Below, piece by piece: positions 1 to 9,916 of a stretch of 32,699 nucleotides of DNA; the stretch's first letter is position 1, and every line of letters begins with the position of its first letter. The DNA is from Candidatus Eiseniibacteriota bacterium (GTDB lineage: Bacteria > Eisenbacteria > RBG-16-71-46). The position numbers and the translations under genes are program-made. The stretch is from the NCBI GenBank assembly GCA_020849095.1, contig JADLGX010000366.1, positions 1-32,699 of the forward strand. Reading direction: 5' to 3'. The notes under the pieces were generated by a model. The model worked only from the letters and a program-made list of their open reading frames with translations, had not been told where the DNA came from and ran no database searches.

Positions 1-2
1 GG

Positions 3-1199
3 CCGGGGCAGTCGGCGTCGCTCGTGCGGCCCGGCGAGTCGGGCATGCTGGTGGTGCGCCACAAGGGCGACGCGCTGCAGGTGGCGCTGCGTCGCGCGGA
101 CGGCAGCATGCAGGAGCGGCCCACGCGAAAGCTCGCGGACCTGGCGCGCGAGGAGACGCGCGTGTGTGTGACGGGAGGTGATGGCTCGCGCCGCGCGTTC
201 GTGGTTCGGGGCGGCGCCGTGGCGTGGACCGACACCGCGGGCCCGGTGATGAACATGTTCGCGGGCAAGCTGCCGTTCGCCCTGAACGACGGCGACTGGA
301 TCGTGCAGACGGAAACCTGGCAGCGCCCGCTCGCCGCCGCGCCGGCGGGCCGCATGGCGCTCGAGCGCGGCCGCTACCTGACGGCGCTCGCCACGCTGCC
401 CGGCGGCGGGCGCGGGACGTTCATCGTGGACCTGGGCGCGGCCGAGAGCGTGGTGTCGCGCGCGTTCGTGCCGGAAGGCCAGGCGATCGAGCCTTCGGCG
501 ATGACCGAGTACTCCTCGCGCGGCACGCGCCTGCTCGACTACCAGGCCGGAGGCGCCACCGGCCCCGCGCCGGTCGCGCTCGGGCACACGGTGTTTCCCG
601 TGATCTCGCTGGGCGGCGTCGCGGTGGATTCGCTCGAGGCGCAGGTGACCGACCTGCCGCGCGGACTGGGCGAGGGCGTGGTGGGCATTCTCGGCATGGA
701 CGTGCTGCGTCGCTGCGCGCGCGTGCGGCTCTCGGTGCCGGCCGCGCACGGCGCCGCGTCGTTGGAGTTCGATCCCGTCGCGCCGCTGTCGCGGCCCGCG
801 GGCGAGTGCGCGTTCAGCTGGGTGTCGTCGCACGCCGTGCTGCCGGGCGAGATCGCGGGGCGCGCCGCGCGCTGGATCGTGGATTCGGGCGCGCCGGAGT
901 CGTTCGTGGATTCGGCGGCGGTGGCCGGCGAGGGCTGGGCGCGCGCGGCGGCGCCGTCGCACACCGTGCATGGCGCGGGCGGACAGGACGCGCGCACGGC
1001 GAAGGCGGTCGCGCCCACCGCCCGCGTCGGTTCGGCCGCCGCCTGGAAGGCGCTGCCGGTTCGCGTCGCCCGCCTGGCGCCGCTCGAAGCGCTGCGCGTG
1101 GACGAGCGTGTGCCCGCGCTGCTGGGCTTGGGCGAACTGGCGCGCATGGGCACGCTCGAGCTGGATTTCGGCAGCCTGCGCGCCCGCTGGGTGCGCTGA
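3..1199 (+). CDS. Two-lobed aspartyl-protease-like protein (5' partial)
   Basis: The reading frame is open to the left edge, so the GTG at 24 is probably not the true start and the gene begins outside the window. The visible part has two retropepsin-like units. The first has FIVDLGAAES and later GILGMDVL; the second has WIVDSGAPESFVD and later ALLGLGEL. The D-[SL]-G-A motif followed by a hydrophobic-hydrophobic-G element is the signature of pepsin/retropepsin-like aspartic proteases. The first unit has DLGA where DTG/DSG is usual, so it may be inactive or structural. In retropepsins two copies of the lobe form one active site, and here both are on one chain. The signal peptide, if any, lies outside the window, so location is unknown. 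It could instead be a non-catalytic 'aspartyl protease family' protein. A gap of about 140 bp separates it from the next gene. Confidence 0.7.
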   Translation, partial: PGQSASLVRPGESGMLVVRHKGDALQVALRRADGSMQERPTRKLADLAREETRVCVTGGDGSRRAFVVRGGAVAWTDTAGPVMNMFAGKLPFALNDGDWIVQTETWQRPLAAAPAGRMALERGRYLTALATLPGGGRGTFIVDLGAAESVVSRAFVPEGQAIEPSAMTEYSSRGTRLLDYQAGGATGPAPVALGHTVFPVISLGGVAVDSLEAQVTDLPRGLGEGVVGILGMDVLRRCARVRLSVPAAHGAASLEFDPVAPLSRPAGECAFSWVSSHAVLPGEIAGRAARWIVDSGAPESFVDSAAVAGEGWARAAAPSHTVHGAGGQDARTAKAVAPTARVGSAAAWKALPVRVARLAPLEALRVDERVPALLGLGELARMGTLELDFGSLRARWVR

Positions 1200-1342
1200 G
1201 CATTTCACGCACTCCGCGCGGCCCGGGTACGGGAGCGCGTGCTATCGTGCGCCCGTCCCGAAGCGGCCGGACCATTTCATGTCCGCGCTCCGTCTGGGAC
1301 ACTTGCCCATTTCGACGGCGATTCCCGTTCAGGAGACTGCGC

Positions 1343-2401
1343 ATGATCAAGCTCATGCTGTTCATCGACGGCACGTGGCTGTATTCCAACACCCCGCGCC
1401 TGGTCGAAGCCTCGGGCGAACCGGGCTTCATGCTCGACTTCGGCAAGCTGCCGCGCGTGCTGGCCGACGAAGTCTCGCGCCAGCTGGGCCACCTCGAGTA
1501 CACGGTGGTGCGCACGCACCTGTTCGGCAGCTACGCCGACAACGTGGACCCGCGCGACAACGAGCCCGTGCAGCGCCGGCTGAACTTTTTTTCGATGCTG
1601 CGCCAGCAGCACCACTACGAGATCGAGGCGTTCCCCATCAACTACCGGGGCAACCGCCTGCGCAAGACCGACCGCGACCCCGCCGGCAACTTCGAGCCCA
1701 AGGAAAAGTGCGTCGACATCGCGCTGGCCACGTCCATGCTGTTCAACGCCGCCATGCCCAACGCGTACGACGTCGCCATCGCGGTGCTGGGCGACCAGGA
1801 CTTCAAGCCCGTGCTGCAGAGCGTGCGCCGCCTGGGCAAGCGCGTGGCCATCGCCAGCGTGCAGGGCGCCTGCTCGAGCGAGTACTCCGATCCCTCCGAC
1901 CAGGTGCGCGTGCGCGACCTCGACCTCATCTGGCTCGAGGACCTGCTGCCGCGCCTCGCGCGCCGCTACGATCCGCATCCGCTCGAATGCCAGTCGCCCA
2001 CGCACAAGGGTGAGCGCACGGTGATGACCACCTACTATCCCAAGCGCGGCGAGAAGTTCTACTGCGAGGCCTGCCGCGACGCGTTCTCACGGATCAAGCA
2101 GGACACGGGCGAGGCGGCGCAGGAGGCGCGTCCCATCCGCTGGGCGCCCACCGGAACCGCTTTGTCGGGCCTGGTGAGCCACAAGCGCATGGACAAGGGC
2201 TACGGGTTCATCCGCGTGGAAGGCTGCGGCGAGTGGGACGGCCCCGAGTACTTCTTCCACGACTCGGACATTACCGACAACATCTCGTTCCTCGAGCTGC
2301 CCGAGGGCGAGCGCGTGGACTTCGAGGTCAAGGCCGAGCCCCCCGCAGGCAAGGCGCCGCCCGCGCGCAACGTGCGGCGGACGGGGGCGGGACCGGCTTG
2401 A
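1343..2401 (+). CDS. NYN-domain (PIN-like) RNase fused to a cold-shock domain
   Basis: This 352-residue cytoplasmic protein is likely to act on RNA. The start is ATG 1343, preceded by AGGAGA at 1331; the longer frame from 224 is only the shadow of gene 1. The N-terminal ~200 residues look like a NYN/LabA-DUF88 domain: MLFIDGTW (Asp9), KCVDIALATSM and LGDQDFKPVL supply the conserved acidic residues that bind metal in PIN-like nucleases. A linker carries FYCEAC (CxxC), perhaps half of a metal site with the earlier LECQS. The C-terminal ~75 residues are a cold-shock/OB fold with an RNP1-like KGYGFIRV and an RNP2-like YFFHDSDI. The family knowledge (NYN cleaves RNA, CSD binds single-stranded nucleic acid) is established; the combined role is inferred. 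TATCGT at 1243 is a possible -10. It converges with the next gene across only 25 bp. Confidence 0.85.
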   Translation: MIKLMLFIDGTWLYSNTPRLVEASGEPGFMLDFGKLPRVLADEVSRQLGHLEYTVVRTHLFGSYADNVDPRDNEPVQRRLNFFSMLRQQHHYEIEAFPINYRGNRLRKTDRDPAGNFEPKEKCVDIALATSMLFNAAMPNAYDVAIAVLGDQDFKPVLQSVRRLGKRVAIASVQGACSSEYSDPSDQVRVRDLDLIWLEDLLPRLARRYDPHPLECQSPTHKGERTVMTTYYPKRGEKFYCEACRDAFSRIKQDTGEAAQEARPIRWAPTGTALSGLVSHKRMDKGYGFIRVEGCGEWDGPEYFFHDSDITDNISFLELPEGERVDFEVKAEPPAGKAPPARNVRRTGAGPA

Positions 2402-2426
2402 CGCTGCCTCGCACCCGCCGCGTGTT

Positions 2427-3608
2427 TCAGCCCACGCGAGAGGCGACCGCCTCGGCCAGCCGCTCGTAGTCGCCCGGCTCGTTGTAGGCCTGCGCGCACA
2501 CGCGCACGTGCAGCCCGTCCTTCAGGCACAGCACCGGCGCCTCGATGCAGTCCTCGAACAACAGCGCGCTGCGCAGGCGCTGCGCGTCCTCGGGGCTGCT
2601 GCCGGCGGACTCGGGCAGGCGCACGGTGGCCATGCAGCCGATCATCTCCTCGGGCGTCTCGAACGCCGTGCCCCAGCGCGCCGCCAGCACGTGCGCGCCG
2701 CCCCACGCCAGCATGTGGTTCCACTTCCAGAGCGCATCGAGCCCGAGCGACTCGAGAAACGCGAAGCCCGCGGGCGCGGCCAGCCACGGTGACGGATCGC
2801 GCGTGCCCATCCAGTCGAACTCCATCGTGTAGCCCCGGTCGAGCCCCCACGACAGCACGGGTGCGTGCATCGCGGCCTGGCGGTGCACCGGCGTCCACAG
2901 GATCCCGCAGCTGCGCGGCGCCATCGCCCACTTGTGCAGGTTGGCCACGTACCAGTCGGCGCCGATCGCCCCGATGTCGAGCGGCATGGCGCCCGGCACG
3001 TGCGCTCCGTCCACCAGCACCGGCACGCCGCGCTTGCGGCACTCGGCCACGATGCGCTCGATCGGCAGCACCAGCGCGCTGCCCGAGGTGACGTGGTCCA
3101 CGATCGCGAGCCGGGTGCGCCCGCCGATGCCGCGCGCGATCGCGTCCACGAACGCATCCGGCCCCGCCGCTGCGCGCGACAGGTCCACCGTGCGCACCAC
3201 GCCGCCCGCGCCGCGGATGACGCCCTCGGCCGCCAGCGCCAGCGCGCCGTAGCCGTGGTCGGTCACCAGCACTTCGTCGCCCGGTCCCCACGGCAGCGAA
3301 CGCAGCACCGCGTTCGCGCCGGCGGTCGCGTTGTCCACGAACACCAGGTCGTCGCCGGCCGCGCCGATGCGCGCGCCCACCGCGGCGGCCGCGGCGCGCA
3401 GGCGCGGCTGTTCGGGCTCCGGCATGTCGTGCAGGTGCGCGAGCTCGCGAATGAGGTAGCGCGCGGGCTGGCGTTCGATCTCGTCACGAATCGCCTGCTG
3501 CGCCGCCATCACGGCGCGCGGCGTCACGCCGACGGTGCCGTGGTTCAGGTACGTGATCTCGGGATCGAGCGGCCAATCCTCGAGCCGGGCGCGGCCGAAC
3601 TGGGTCAA
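2427..3608 (-). CDS. Class V PLP-dependent aminotransferase (isopenicillin N epimerase-like)
   Basis: This 393-residue enzyme is of the aspartate-aminotransferase fold type I, class V (NifS/CefD-like). Visible marks are TYLNHGTVGVTPRAV near the N-terminus, VDGAHVPGAMPLDI (the Asp that pairs with the PLP ring nitrogen) and NLHKWAMAP, which holds the Schiff-base lysine. The HGT-VG-TP opening and absence of a cysteine-desulfurase Cys loop favour the isopenicillin-N-epimerase-like branch; the substrate cannot be told. I prefer the TTG start at 3608, preceded by GGAGGT with 4 nt spacing. The ATG at 3701 adds 31 low-complexity residues and lacks a convincing ribosome binding site. It follows the DUF5916 gene on the same strand after about 220 bp, so it probably has its own promoter. 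Confidence 0.88.
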   Translation of the reverse strand: MTQFGRARLEDWPLDPEITYLNHGTVGVTPRAVMAAQQAIRDEIERQPARYLIRELAHLHDMPEPEQPRLRAAAAAVGARIGAAGDDLVFVDNATAGANAVLRSLPWGPGDEVLVTDHGYGALALAAEGVIRGAGGVVRTVDLSRAAAGPDAFVDAIARGIGGRTRLAIVDHVTSGSALVLPIERIVAECRKRGVPVLVDGAHVPGAMPLDIGAIGADWYVANLHKWAMAPRSCGILWTPVHRQAAMHAPVLSWGLDRGYTMEFDWMGTRDPSPWLAAPAGFAFLESLGLDALWKWNHMLAWGGAHVLAARWGTAFETPEEMIGCMATVRLPESAGSSPEDAQRLRSALLFEDCIEAPVLCLKDGLHVRVCAQAYNEPGDYERLAEAVASRVG

Positions 3609-3829
3609 GAACACCTCCGGGTGATCGTGAGCGCGCAAGGTAGCGCAGGAGCCGCGCCGCGAAAAAGGAGCGGCAGGCTCGGGAGTGCGTGTCGAGGGCA
3701 CCCGTCGCCTGCCGCCATCCGCCCGGTCGGGCGAAGGTCAACCCAGTGAGGTATCGGGTTCGCCGCGGGAGCGCCGATGGTTCCGCCACATCGAGCGCTT
3801 CCCGGCCCGCGGCTCACCCTTCACGAACG

Positions 3830-6109
3830 TCACAACTGCCACAGGTAACTCGCCTTCATGAAGAGGCTGTGGTTCTCCGCGCTCAGCGGGCCGGTGTCGC
3901 CACCCGTGAAGCGCGCGCCGTAGCCCAGGTACACGACCGTCCCCGGGCGCAGCAGGTAGGAGACGAGCAGGTCCTCGGTGAGCGTGCGGTCGCGCTCGAC
4001 CTGCGCGTCGTTCGCGTCGTAGAGCCGGCGGTCCACCCACTCGGTGGTCCAGCGCAGCGAGATCTCGCGCGAGAACTGGTAGCTCAGCCGCACGCGCGGA
4101 ATGATCGCCTCGGCGAAGCGCGAGTCGTTGGACGAGCGCCGGATGCGCACGCCGGTCACCGAGACGCCGCCGTCGAAGCGCTCGCTCAGCCGAACATCGC
4201 CCCAGACCTCGGGGTTGATGCTCGTGCCCGGCGCCGCCTCTTCGTAGATCACCTCGGAGCCGCGGCTCACGAAGAAGCCGGGGCGCAGCGTCCGCCAGCG
4301 GCCGGTCTCGGCCCACGCGAACTGGCGCCACCGCGGCTCGAACGACACGCCGTCGTACCACGTGGACAGCCGGTTGAAGCCCGCCGCCACCGCGGTGCTG
4401 CCCGCCATGTGCAGCACCAGCTCGGGGCGGGCCGAAAAGTCGGTCATGCGGCCGGTCACGCCCTGCTCGCCGTGGTCGTACAGCTGCTGCACGCCGAGCC
4501 GGCTTTCGATCGACTCGTACCAGCCGCCCTTCTTGCCGTACTTGCGCCCCTGGAACCAGTGAAACACCTCGAAGGTGCCGGGACGGCTCACGAAACCCGC
4601 GTCGGTCTGGAAGTCGCGGGTGACGTCCTCGAAGTTGGTGTTCCACGAGAACACGCGCGAGCTGTAGGCGATGTTCGCGCGGTGCGCGAAGCCTTCGCGG
4701 CGGCTGCCGTCCAGCGCGCGCACGCGGCCCGGCACGTTGATCGCGGTCGCGGAATCGAGTCCCGCGATCACTCCCGACAGGTCGGGGTCGGCGCTCCACG
4801 TGCGCACGGTCTGCCCGCTCAGCGTCCACTTGCCGCGGAAGGTCCAGCGCCCGTCGAACGCCGCCACGCGGTTGAACGCGTCCTCGTGCGAGCGGCTGGT
4901 GCCGAGCACACCCAGGCTGAGCCTGTCGCTGAAGTCGTGCCGCGCGCGCGCCACCACGAACTGCGCGTCCCGCTCGAAGTACGGGTTCATGGGATTCGGA
5001 ATGCCGCGCATGCCGTGGGCCGCGCTGCGGTCGGCGGCGTTGAGGATGCCGACCGCGGTCTTGCCCACCTTGCCCGTCAGCTTGACGCCGTAGAGCGGGT
5101 CCACGATGCGCCGCGTGTACACCAGATTGAGCGGAGTCGAGAAGATGTCGGCGCCCTCCAGGAAGAACGGGCGCTTCTCCGAGAAGAAGATCGCGAACCG
5201 CTCGTTCACGTCGAGCACGCCGGCGTCGGCTTCGACCTGGCTGAAGTCGGGCGTCACGGTGACGTCGGCGGTGAGCGCGCTCGTGACGCCGTACTTGAGC
5301 CCGAAGCCCTGGCGGTTCACCGGCTCTTCCCAGGTCATCCCGTCGGGACCGCGCGAAGCGCCGCTCGCGCCGGTGACGTAGGGGTTCACCTCCAGGTTGC
5401 GACCCGGCCGGATGCCGCTCATGCCCGTGAAGTCGCCCAGCTGGCGGTGGTAACCGGCGATGTTGCGCGTGATCGGCGCCCAGTACATGTGCGCGCCCGT
5501 GCGGCGCTGGTCGCGGATGGCGTTGAACCCGAACGTCACCGGATCGGCCGGAGGAAAGCGCAGAGACTTGAACGGGATCGCGAACTCCACCTCGAAGCCC
5601 TCGTCCGTGACCCGGCCCTCGCTCGTGAACTGGAAGTCGGGCGACATGTCGGTGTCCACGCCCTCCTGGTCCACGCCGTCGGCCTGCACGCCCTGCGGGT
5701 TGGCCCCGATGAAGTAGGAGTGCTGGCGGTCGTGGTAGGAGTCGATGCTCACGCCCACCCAGTCGCCGGACCAGATATTGTCGCGGTTGGAGATGGGCGC
5801 CTGCACCATTCCGGGCAGCTCGCGGCAGCGGAAGGCCACGTACAGGTTCTTGTCGTCGTAGCCCACGAAGCAGGTGGTGCCGAGCGAATCGCGCACGCCC
5901 TCGATGGGCCGGCCGTGTGTGAAGCCCTCCAGCTGGGCGGCCGCGCTCCACTCGGATGCATCCACGCGCCCGTCCACGACCGGGGCCTGCCCCAGGCGGG
6001 GTGGCGACAGCTGGATCTGTTTCTCGTGCCCGAGGAACGGCGCGGCGGCTGCCGTGGTGGCGGTGAGTGCGGACAGCAGGAGCAGCGTCGGGGCGAGCTT
6101 CCGGGGCAT
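3830..6109 (-). CDS. DUF5916 outer-membrane-type protein with CBM9-like N-terminal domain
   Basis: This 759-residue exported protein has a signal peptide at residues 1-22 (MPRKLAPTLLLLSALTATTA). The start ATG at 6109 has GAGGA 5 nt upstream; the longer ORF start at 6280 is rejected because it lacks a site and precedes the signal peptide. Residues ~35-200 resemble a carbohydrate-binding family 9-like domain (PVVDGRVDASEW ... DDKNLYVAFRC). The rest matches the DUF5916 pattern: EADAGVLDVNERF followed by FFSEKRPFFLEGADIF, then alternating strands ending in an aromatic-rich SYLWQL tail, as expected for an outer-membrane beta-barrel. The family has no established function; the usual suggestion is surface binding or uptake. 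It is divergent from the glucosidase gene across a 247-bp gap, so the pair may share a control region, but no sugar-specific operator is visible. Confidence 0.88.
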   Translation of the reverse strand: MPRKLAPTLLLLSALTATTAAAAPFLGHEKQIQLSPPRLGQAPVVDGRVDASEWSAAAQLEGFTHGRPIEGVRDSLGTTCFVGYDDKNLYVAFRCRELPGMVQAPISNRDNIWSGDWVGVSIDSYHDRQHSYFIGANPQGVQADGVDQEGVDTDMSPDFQFTSEGRVTDEGFEVEFAIPFKSLRFPPADPVTFGFNAIRDQRRTGAHMYWAPITRNIAGYHRQLGDFTGMSGIRPGRNLEVNPYVTGASGASRGPDGMTWEEPVNRQGFGLKYGVTSALTADVTVTPDFSQVEADAGVLDVNERFAIFFSEKRPFFLEGADIFSTPLNLVYTRRIVDPLYGVKLTGKVGKTAVGILNAADRSAAHGMRGIPNPMNPYFERDAQFVVARARHDFSDRLSLGVLGTSRSHEDAFNRVAAFDGRWTFRGKWTLSGQTVRTWSADPDLSGVIAGLDSATAINVPGRVRALDGSRREGFAHRANIAYSSRVFSWNTNFEDVTRDFQTDAGFVSRPGTFEVFHWFQGRKYGKKGGWYESIESRLGVQQLYDHGEQGVTGRMTDFSARPELVLHMAGSTAVAAGFNRLSTWYDGVSFEPRWRQFAWAETGRWRTLRPGFFVSRGSEVIYEEAAPGTSINPEVWGDVRLSERFDGGVSVTGVRIRRSSNDSRFAEAIIPRVRLSYQFSREISLRWTTEWVDRRLYDANDAQVERDRTLTEDLLVSYLLRPGTVVYLGYGARFTGGDTGPLSAENHSLFMKASYLWQL

Positions 6110-6356
6110 GAAGTCCTCGAAACGGGAGGGGCGGCGATTCGGATGGCCGGCAGGTTCGCCCGGAAAGACGGGGCCAGTCGCCGATAAGTTGACGAGGGCG
6201 CACGCACGATGGACCGGCGCGGCCCTCGCATGCACCAGCGCAGGCTCGCGGCCCCATTCCGCACGACACATCGGCCCCAAGCTTGGCTTACGCTGTGCCG
6301 AAACCTCCCGGGCCCCGTCCCGACCCTTCCGCCTTCCGCACCCACCGGAGCACGTA

Positions 6357-9065
6357 TTGGACGCCGAAGCGACCCGACTCGAGGAAGACGCCGCACGAGC
6401 GAAGAACTGGAAGCGCTGGGGTCCCTACCTGTCCGACCGGCAGTGGGGAACGGTGCGCGAGGACTACTCGGCCGACGGTGACAGCTGGTCCTACTTTCCG
6501 CACGACCATGCACGCAGCCGCGCCTACCGCTGGGGAGAGGACGGCCTGCTCGGCCTGTGCGACCGTGAGGGCCGGCTGTGCTTCGGCCTGGCGCTGTGGA
6601 ACGGGCGCGATCCCATCCTCAAGGAGCGGCTGTTCGGGGTCAGCGGGCACGAGGGCAACCACGGCGAGGACGTGAAGGAGGAGTACTTCCATCTCGACTC
6701 CACGCCGACCCACTCGTATCTGAAGGCGATGTACAAGTACCCGCACGCCGCGTTTCCGTACGACCAGCTGGTGGCGCAGAACAAGGCCCGCAGCAAGACG
6801 CAGCCCGAGTACGAGCTGGCGGACACGGGCGTGTTCGCCGAAGACCGCTGCTTCGACGTGACCGTGGAATACGCCAAGGCGTCGCCCGACGACGTGCTGG
6901 TGCGCATCACGGTGGCCAACCGCGGACCCGAGAGCGCGACGATCCACGTGCTGCCGCAGCTCTGGTTCCGCAACACGTGGAGCTGGAACCGCACCGGCGA
7001 GGCGTATCCGCCGCGCCCGCGGCTGCGCGCGGACGGCGCGGGATCGATCGTGGTGGAGCACGGCACGCTGGGCCGGCTGCACTTCGACGTCGAGCCGGGA
7101 CCCGGCGGGGCGCCGGAGCTGCTGTTCACCGAGAACGAGAGCAACCAGCAGCGGCTCTACCGCACCCCCAACCGCCAGCCGTACGTGAAGGACGCGTTCC
7201 ACGAGTACGTCGTCCACGGCGGCAAGGGCGCCGTGCGCGCCGAGCGCTTCGGCACCAAGGCGGCCGCCCACCACGTGCTCACGCTGGCGGCGGGCGAGGA
7301 ACGCGTGCTGCGCGCGCGGCTGACCGCCGAATCCGAGGCCAAGGCGCAGCCGTTCGCCGAGGAGTTCGACGCCACCTTCGCCGCGCGCGTGGCCGAGTGC
7401 GACGCCTACTACGCCACGGTGATCCCGGCGGAGCTGAGCGCCGAGGAGCGCCGCGTGGCGCGCCTGGCCTACGCGGGCCTGCTGTGGAGCAAGCAGTTCT
7501 ACTTCTACGTGGTCAAGGAGTGGCAGGAGGGGGACCCCGTCATGCCCGCGCCGCCGGCGGCGCGCAGCCGCGGGCGCAATCGCGACTGGACGCACCTGTA
7601 CAACCGCGACGTGATCTCGATGCCGGACAAGTGGGAGTACCCCTGGTACGCGGCGTGGGACCTGGCGTTCCACATGCTGCCGTTCGCCCGCGTGGACGTG
7701 GAGTTCGCCAAGCAGCAGTTGGTGCTGTTCACGCGCGAGTGGTACATGCACCCGAACGGCCAGCTGCCCGCCTACGAATGGGCGTTCGACGACGTGAACC
7801 CGCCCATGCACGCGTGGGCGGCGTGGCGCGTGTACAAGATGAGCGGTCCGCGCGGACGGCGCGACCGGCTGTTCCTGGAGCGCGTGTTCCAGAAGCTGCT
7901 GCTCAACTTCACGTGGTGGGTCAACCGCAAGGACCTCGACGGCAACCATCTGTTCGCCGGCGGCTTCCTGGGCCTCGACAACGTGGGCGTGTTCGACCGC
8001 AGCAAGCCGCTGCCCGGCGGCGGGCGGCTGGAGCAGGCCGACGGCACCGCGTGGATGGCGTTCTACTGCGGCACCATGCTGAGCATCGCGCTCGAGCTGG
8101 CGAGCGGAGACCCGGCCTACGAGGACCTCGCGAGCAAGTTCTTCGAGCACTTCGTGGCCATCGCCGACGCCATGAACCACTTCGGCGGCACCGGGCTGTG
8201 GGACGACCACGACGGCTTCTACTACGACCGCCTGCACCTGAACGGGCAGGTCACGCCCATGCGGTTGCGCTCGGCGGTCGGGCTCATTCCGCTCATCGCG
8301 GTCGAAGTGCTGGAGCAGGAGGTGATCGACCGCCTGCCCGGGTTCAAGCGCCGCATGCAGTGGTTCGTCGAGAACCGCAAGGACCTCGCGCACCACATCG
8401 CCTATCTCGACCGCGACGGCGACGGCCGCCCCGACGCCACCGGGCTGCGGCTGCTGGCCATCCCGTCGCGCGAGCGGCTGGAGCGCGTGCTGCGCGTGAT
8501 GCTGGACGAGCGCGAGTTCCTTTCGCCCTACGGCATCCGCTCGATGTCGCGCGCGTACGCCGACAAGCCCTACGAGTTCGCGGTGGACGGGCAGACGCAC
8601 CGCGTCAGCTACTCGCCGGCCGAAAGCACCAGCGGGCTGTTCGGGGGCAACTCCAACTGGCGCGGGCCGGTGTGGTTCCCGCTCAACTTCCTGTTGATCG
8701 AGGCGCTCGAGCGCTACCACTACTTCTATGGCGACTCGCTGCGCGTGGAGTGCCCGACCGGCTCCGACCGCTGGCTCGACCTGCGGCAGGTGGCCGGCGA
8801 ACTGTCGGCGCGGCTCACCGGGCTGTTCCTGCCCGACGAGCAGGGCGTGCGGGCGTTCGCCAACGGCGACGCGCGCTTCGCCACGAATCCGCACTGGAAG
8901 GACCTGGTGCTGTTCCACGAGTACTTCGACGGTGACCACGGGCGCGGGATCGGCGCCAGCCACCAGACGGGCTGGACCGCGCTCGTCGCCAACTGTTTCG
9001 AAAAACAGGCGCGTGACCGCGCGGCGGCCGCCGCCGGCACGTTGCACTCCGGAGGACTCCGATGA
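6357..9065 (+). CDS. GH63-like (MGH1-type) glucosidase
   Basis: This 902-residue cytoplasmic glycoside hydrolase has no signal peptide. The start is TTG 6357 with GGAG 6 nt upstream, which places the protein start at [11 protein letters not shown], where the conserved family opening (LEED...[22 protein letters not shown]) begins. The ORF start at 5874 runs back through the divergent gene and is a shadow. Marks of the (alpha/alpha)6-barrel family are [55 protein letters not shown] and [15 protein letters not shown]; the last resembles the W-x-GPVW segment of GH63 enzymes. Family knowledge: inverting alpha-glucosidases acting on oligosaccharides or glucosylglycerate-type compounds; the substrate here is unknown. 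Its TGA overlaps the ATG of the next gene (ATGA), so the two are translationally coupled. Confidence 0.88.
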   Translation: MDAEATRLEEDAARAKNWKRWGPYLSDRQWGTVREDYSADGDSWSYFPHDHARSRAYRWGEDGLLGLCDREGRLCFGLALWNGRDPILKERLFGVSGHEGNHGEDVKEEYFHLDSTPTHSYLKAMYKYPHAAFPYDQLVAQNKARSKTQPEYELADTGVFAEDRCFDVTVEYAKASPDDVLVRITVANRGPESATIHVLPQLWFRNTWSWNRTGEAYPPRPRLRADGAGSIVVEHGTLGRLHFDVEPGPGGAPELLFTENESNQQRLYRTPNRQPYVKDAFHEYVVHGGKGAVRAERFGTKAAAHHVLTLAAGEERVLRARLTAESEAKAQPFAEEFDATFAARVAECDAYYATVIPAELSAEERRVARLAYAGLLWSKQFYFYVVKEWQEGDPVMPAPPAARSRGRNRDWTHLYNRDVISMPDKWEYPWYAAWDLAFHMLPFARVDVEFAKQQLVLFTREWYMHPNGQLPAYEWAFDDVNPPMHAWAAWRVYKMSGPRGRRDRLFLERVFQKLLLNFTWWVNRKDLDGNHLFAGGFLGLDNVGVFDRSKPLPGGGRLEQADGTAWMAFYCGTMLSIALELASGDPAYEDLASKFFEHFVAIADAMNHFGGTGLWDDHDGFYYDRLHLNGQVTPMRLRSAVGLIPLIAVEVLEQEVIDRLPGFKRRMQWFVENRKDLAHHIAYLDRDGDGRPDATGLRLLAIPSRERLERVLRVMLDEREFLSPYGIRSMSRAYADKPYEFAVDGQTHRVSYSPAESTSGLFGGNSNWRGPVWFPLNFLLIEALERYHYFYGDSLRVECPTGSDRWLDLRQVAGELSARLTGLFLPDEQGVRAFANGDARFATNPHWKDLVLFHEYFDGDHGRGIGASHQTGWTALVANCFEKQARDRAAAAAGTLHSGGLR

Positions 9066-9877
9066 TTCGCCGCATGCTCACCGCCATCGCGCTCGCCGCA
9101 GGACTGTCCGCCGCACCGGCCGCCCTCGCCCAGGAGTCGCCGGTCGAGCCGCCCGCGGGTCCCGCGACCGCCGCCGCGCACCTGCACGACGATTGGGACG
9201 CCATCCTGCGCGCGCACGTGAGAGGTGACCGTGTGGACTACATGGCATTGGCGGGCCGCGACCTCGGCAAGCTCGACCGCTACCTGCTGCGGCTGGCCGC
9301 CGTGAACGCCGACACGCTGCCCGCGCCGGACCGTGTGGCGTTCTGGCTCAACCTGTACAACGCCACCGTCGTGCGCGCGGTCTGCGCGCGGTGGCACGAG
9401 GGCTGGCGGCCCGACGCCGATGCCTTCGCGCTGTTCAAGGCGCCGCTCGTGCGGATGAAGGCCGGCGAGATCACGCTCGACATGCTCGAGCACAATGTGA
9501 TTCGTCGCCGCATGATGGATCCGCGCATCCATGCCGCGCTGTGCTGCGCCGCGGTGTCGTGCCCGCCGCTGCAGCCGCGCGCCTACCTCGGCGCCACCGT
9601 GGACTCGCTGCTCGAGGTGGACATGCGCACGTTTGTGATGGACCGCACGCGCAACCGGTTCGATCCCGCGACGCGAACCGCGAATCTGTCGCAGGTGTTC
9701 GAGTGGTACGTGCGCGACTTCGGCGGCGAGGCGCGCCGCGCCGAGATCCTCGATTCGTTCAGCGGCCTGGACACCAAGGGCTGGACGGTGAAGTACCTGC
9801 CCTACGACTGGGCACTCAACATCGTCGGGTCCGCCGCGGCGCCGGCCGGCAAGCCCGGCAAGGGAAAGCAGAAGTAA
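9062..9877 (+). CDS. Exported DUF547-domain protein
   Basis: This 271-residue protein has a clear signal peptide ([20 protein letters not shown], cleavage near ALA-QE). GGAGGA sits 5 nt before ATG 9062 and the start overlaps the preceding stop as ATGA. DUF547 marks are HDDWDAILRAHV, VDYMALAGRD, DRVAFWLNLYNATVVRAV, HAALCCAAVSCPPL and WTVKYLPYDWALN, covering nearly the whole mature chain; the length is typical. The family is widespread in Gram-negative bacteria and has no established biochemical activity, although the conserved Cys/His-containing pattern has prompted suggestions of an enzymatic role. Coupling to a cytoplasmic glucosidase is unusual and does not by itself reveal a function. The C-terminus is a short Lys/Gly-rich tail. 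Confidence 0.88.
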   Translation: MIRRMLTAIALAAGLSAAPAALAQESPVEPPAGPATAAAHLHDDWDAILRAHVRGDRVDYMALAGRDLGKLDRYLLRLAAVNADTLPAPDRVAFWLNLYNATVVRAVCARWHEGWRPDADAFALFKAPLVRMKAGEITLDMLEHNVIRRRMMDPRIHAALCCAAVSCPPLQPRAYLGATVDSLLEVDMRTFVMDRTRNRFDPATRTANLSQVFEWYVRDFGGEARRAEILDSFSGLDTKGWTVKYLPYDWALNIVGSAAAPAGKPGKGKQK

Positions 9878-9916
9878 CGCGGGATCCCGAGACGATCGCT
9901 CTACGGCACAAAGTAC

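Noticed and set aside
2419-2438. CGCGTG/CACGCG hairpin between convergent genes
   Set aside because: A 6-bp stem with an 8-nt loop, partly inside the aminotransferase coding end, with no T-tract. Too weak to call a terminator.
3720-3733. CGCCC-GGTC-GGGCG hairpin after the DUF5916 gene
   Set aside because: The stem is short and the minus-strand 3' flank lacks a T-tract. Probably composition.
3689-6187. 832-codon plus-strand ORF opposite the DUF5916 gene
   Set aside because: A shadow ORF. The minus-strand frame has a signal peptide, domain motifs and a ribosome binding site.
6187-6192. TTGACG in the DUF5916/glucosidase divergent gap as a -35
   Set aside because: No -10-like hexamer lies 16-19 nt downstream on the plus strand.
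6288-9047. 919-codon minus-strand ORF opposite the glucosidase
   Set aside because: Same reason: a low-complexity composition shadow with no start signal or motif.
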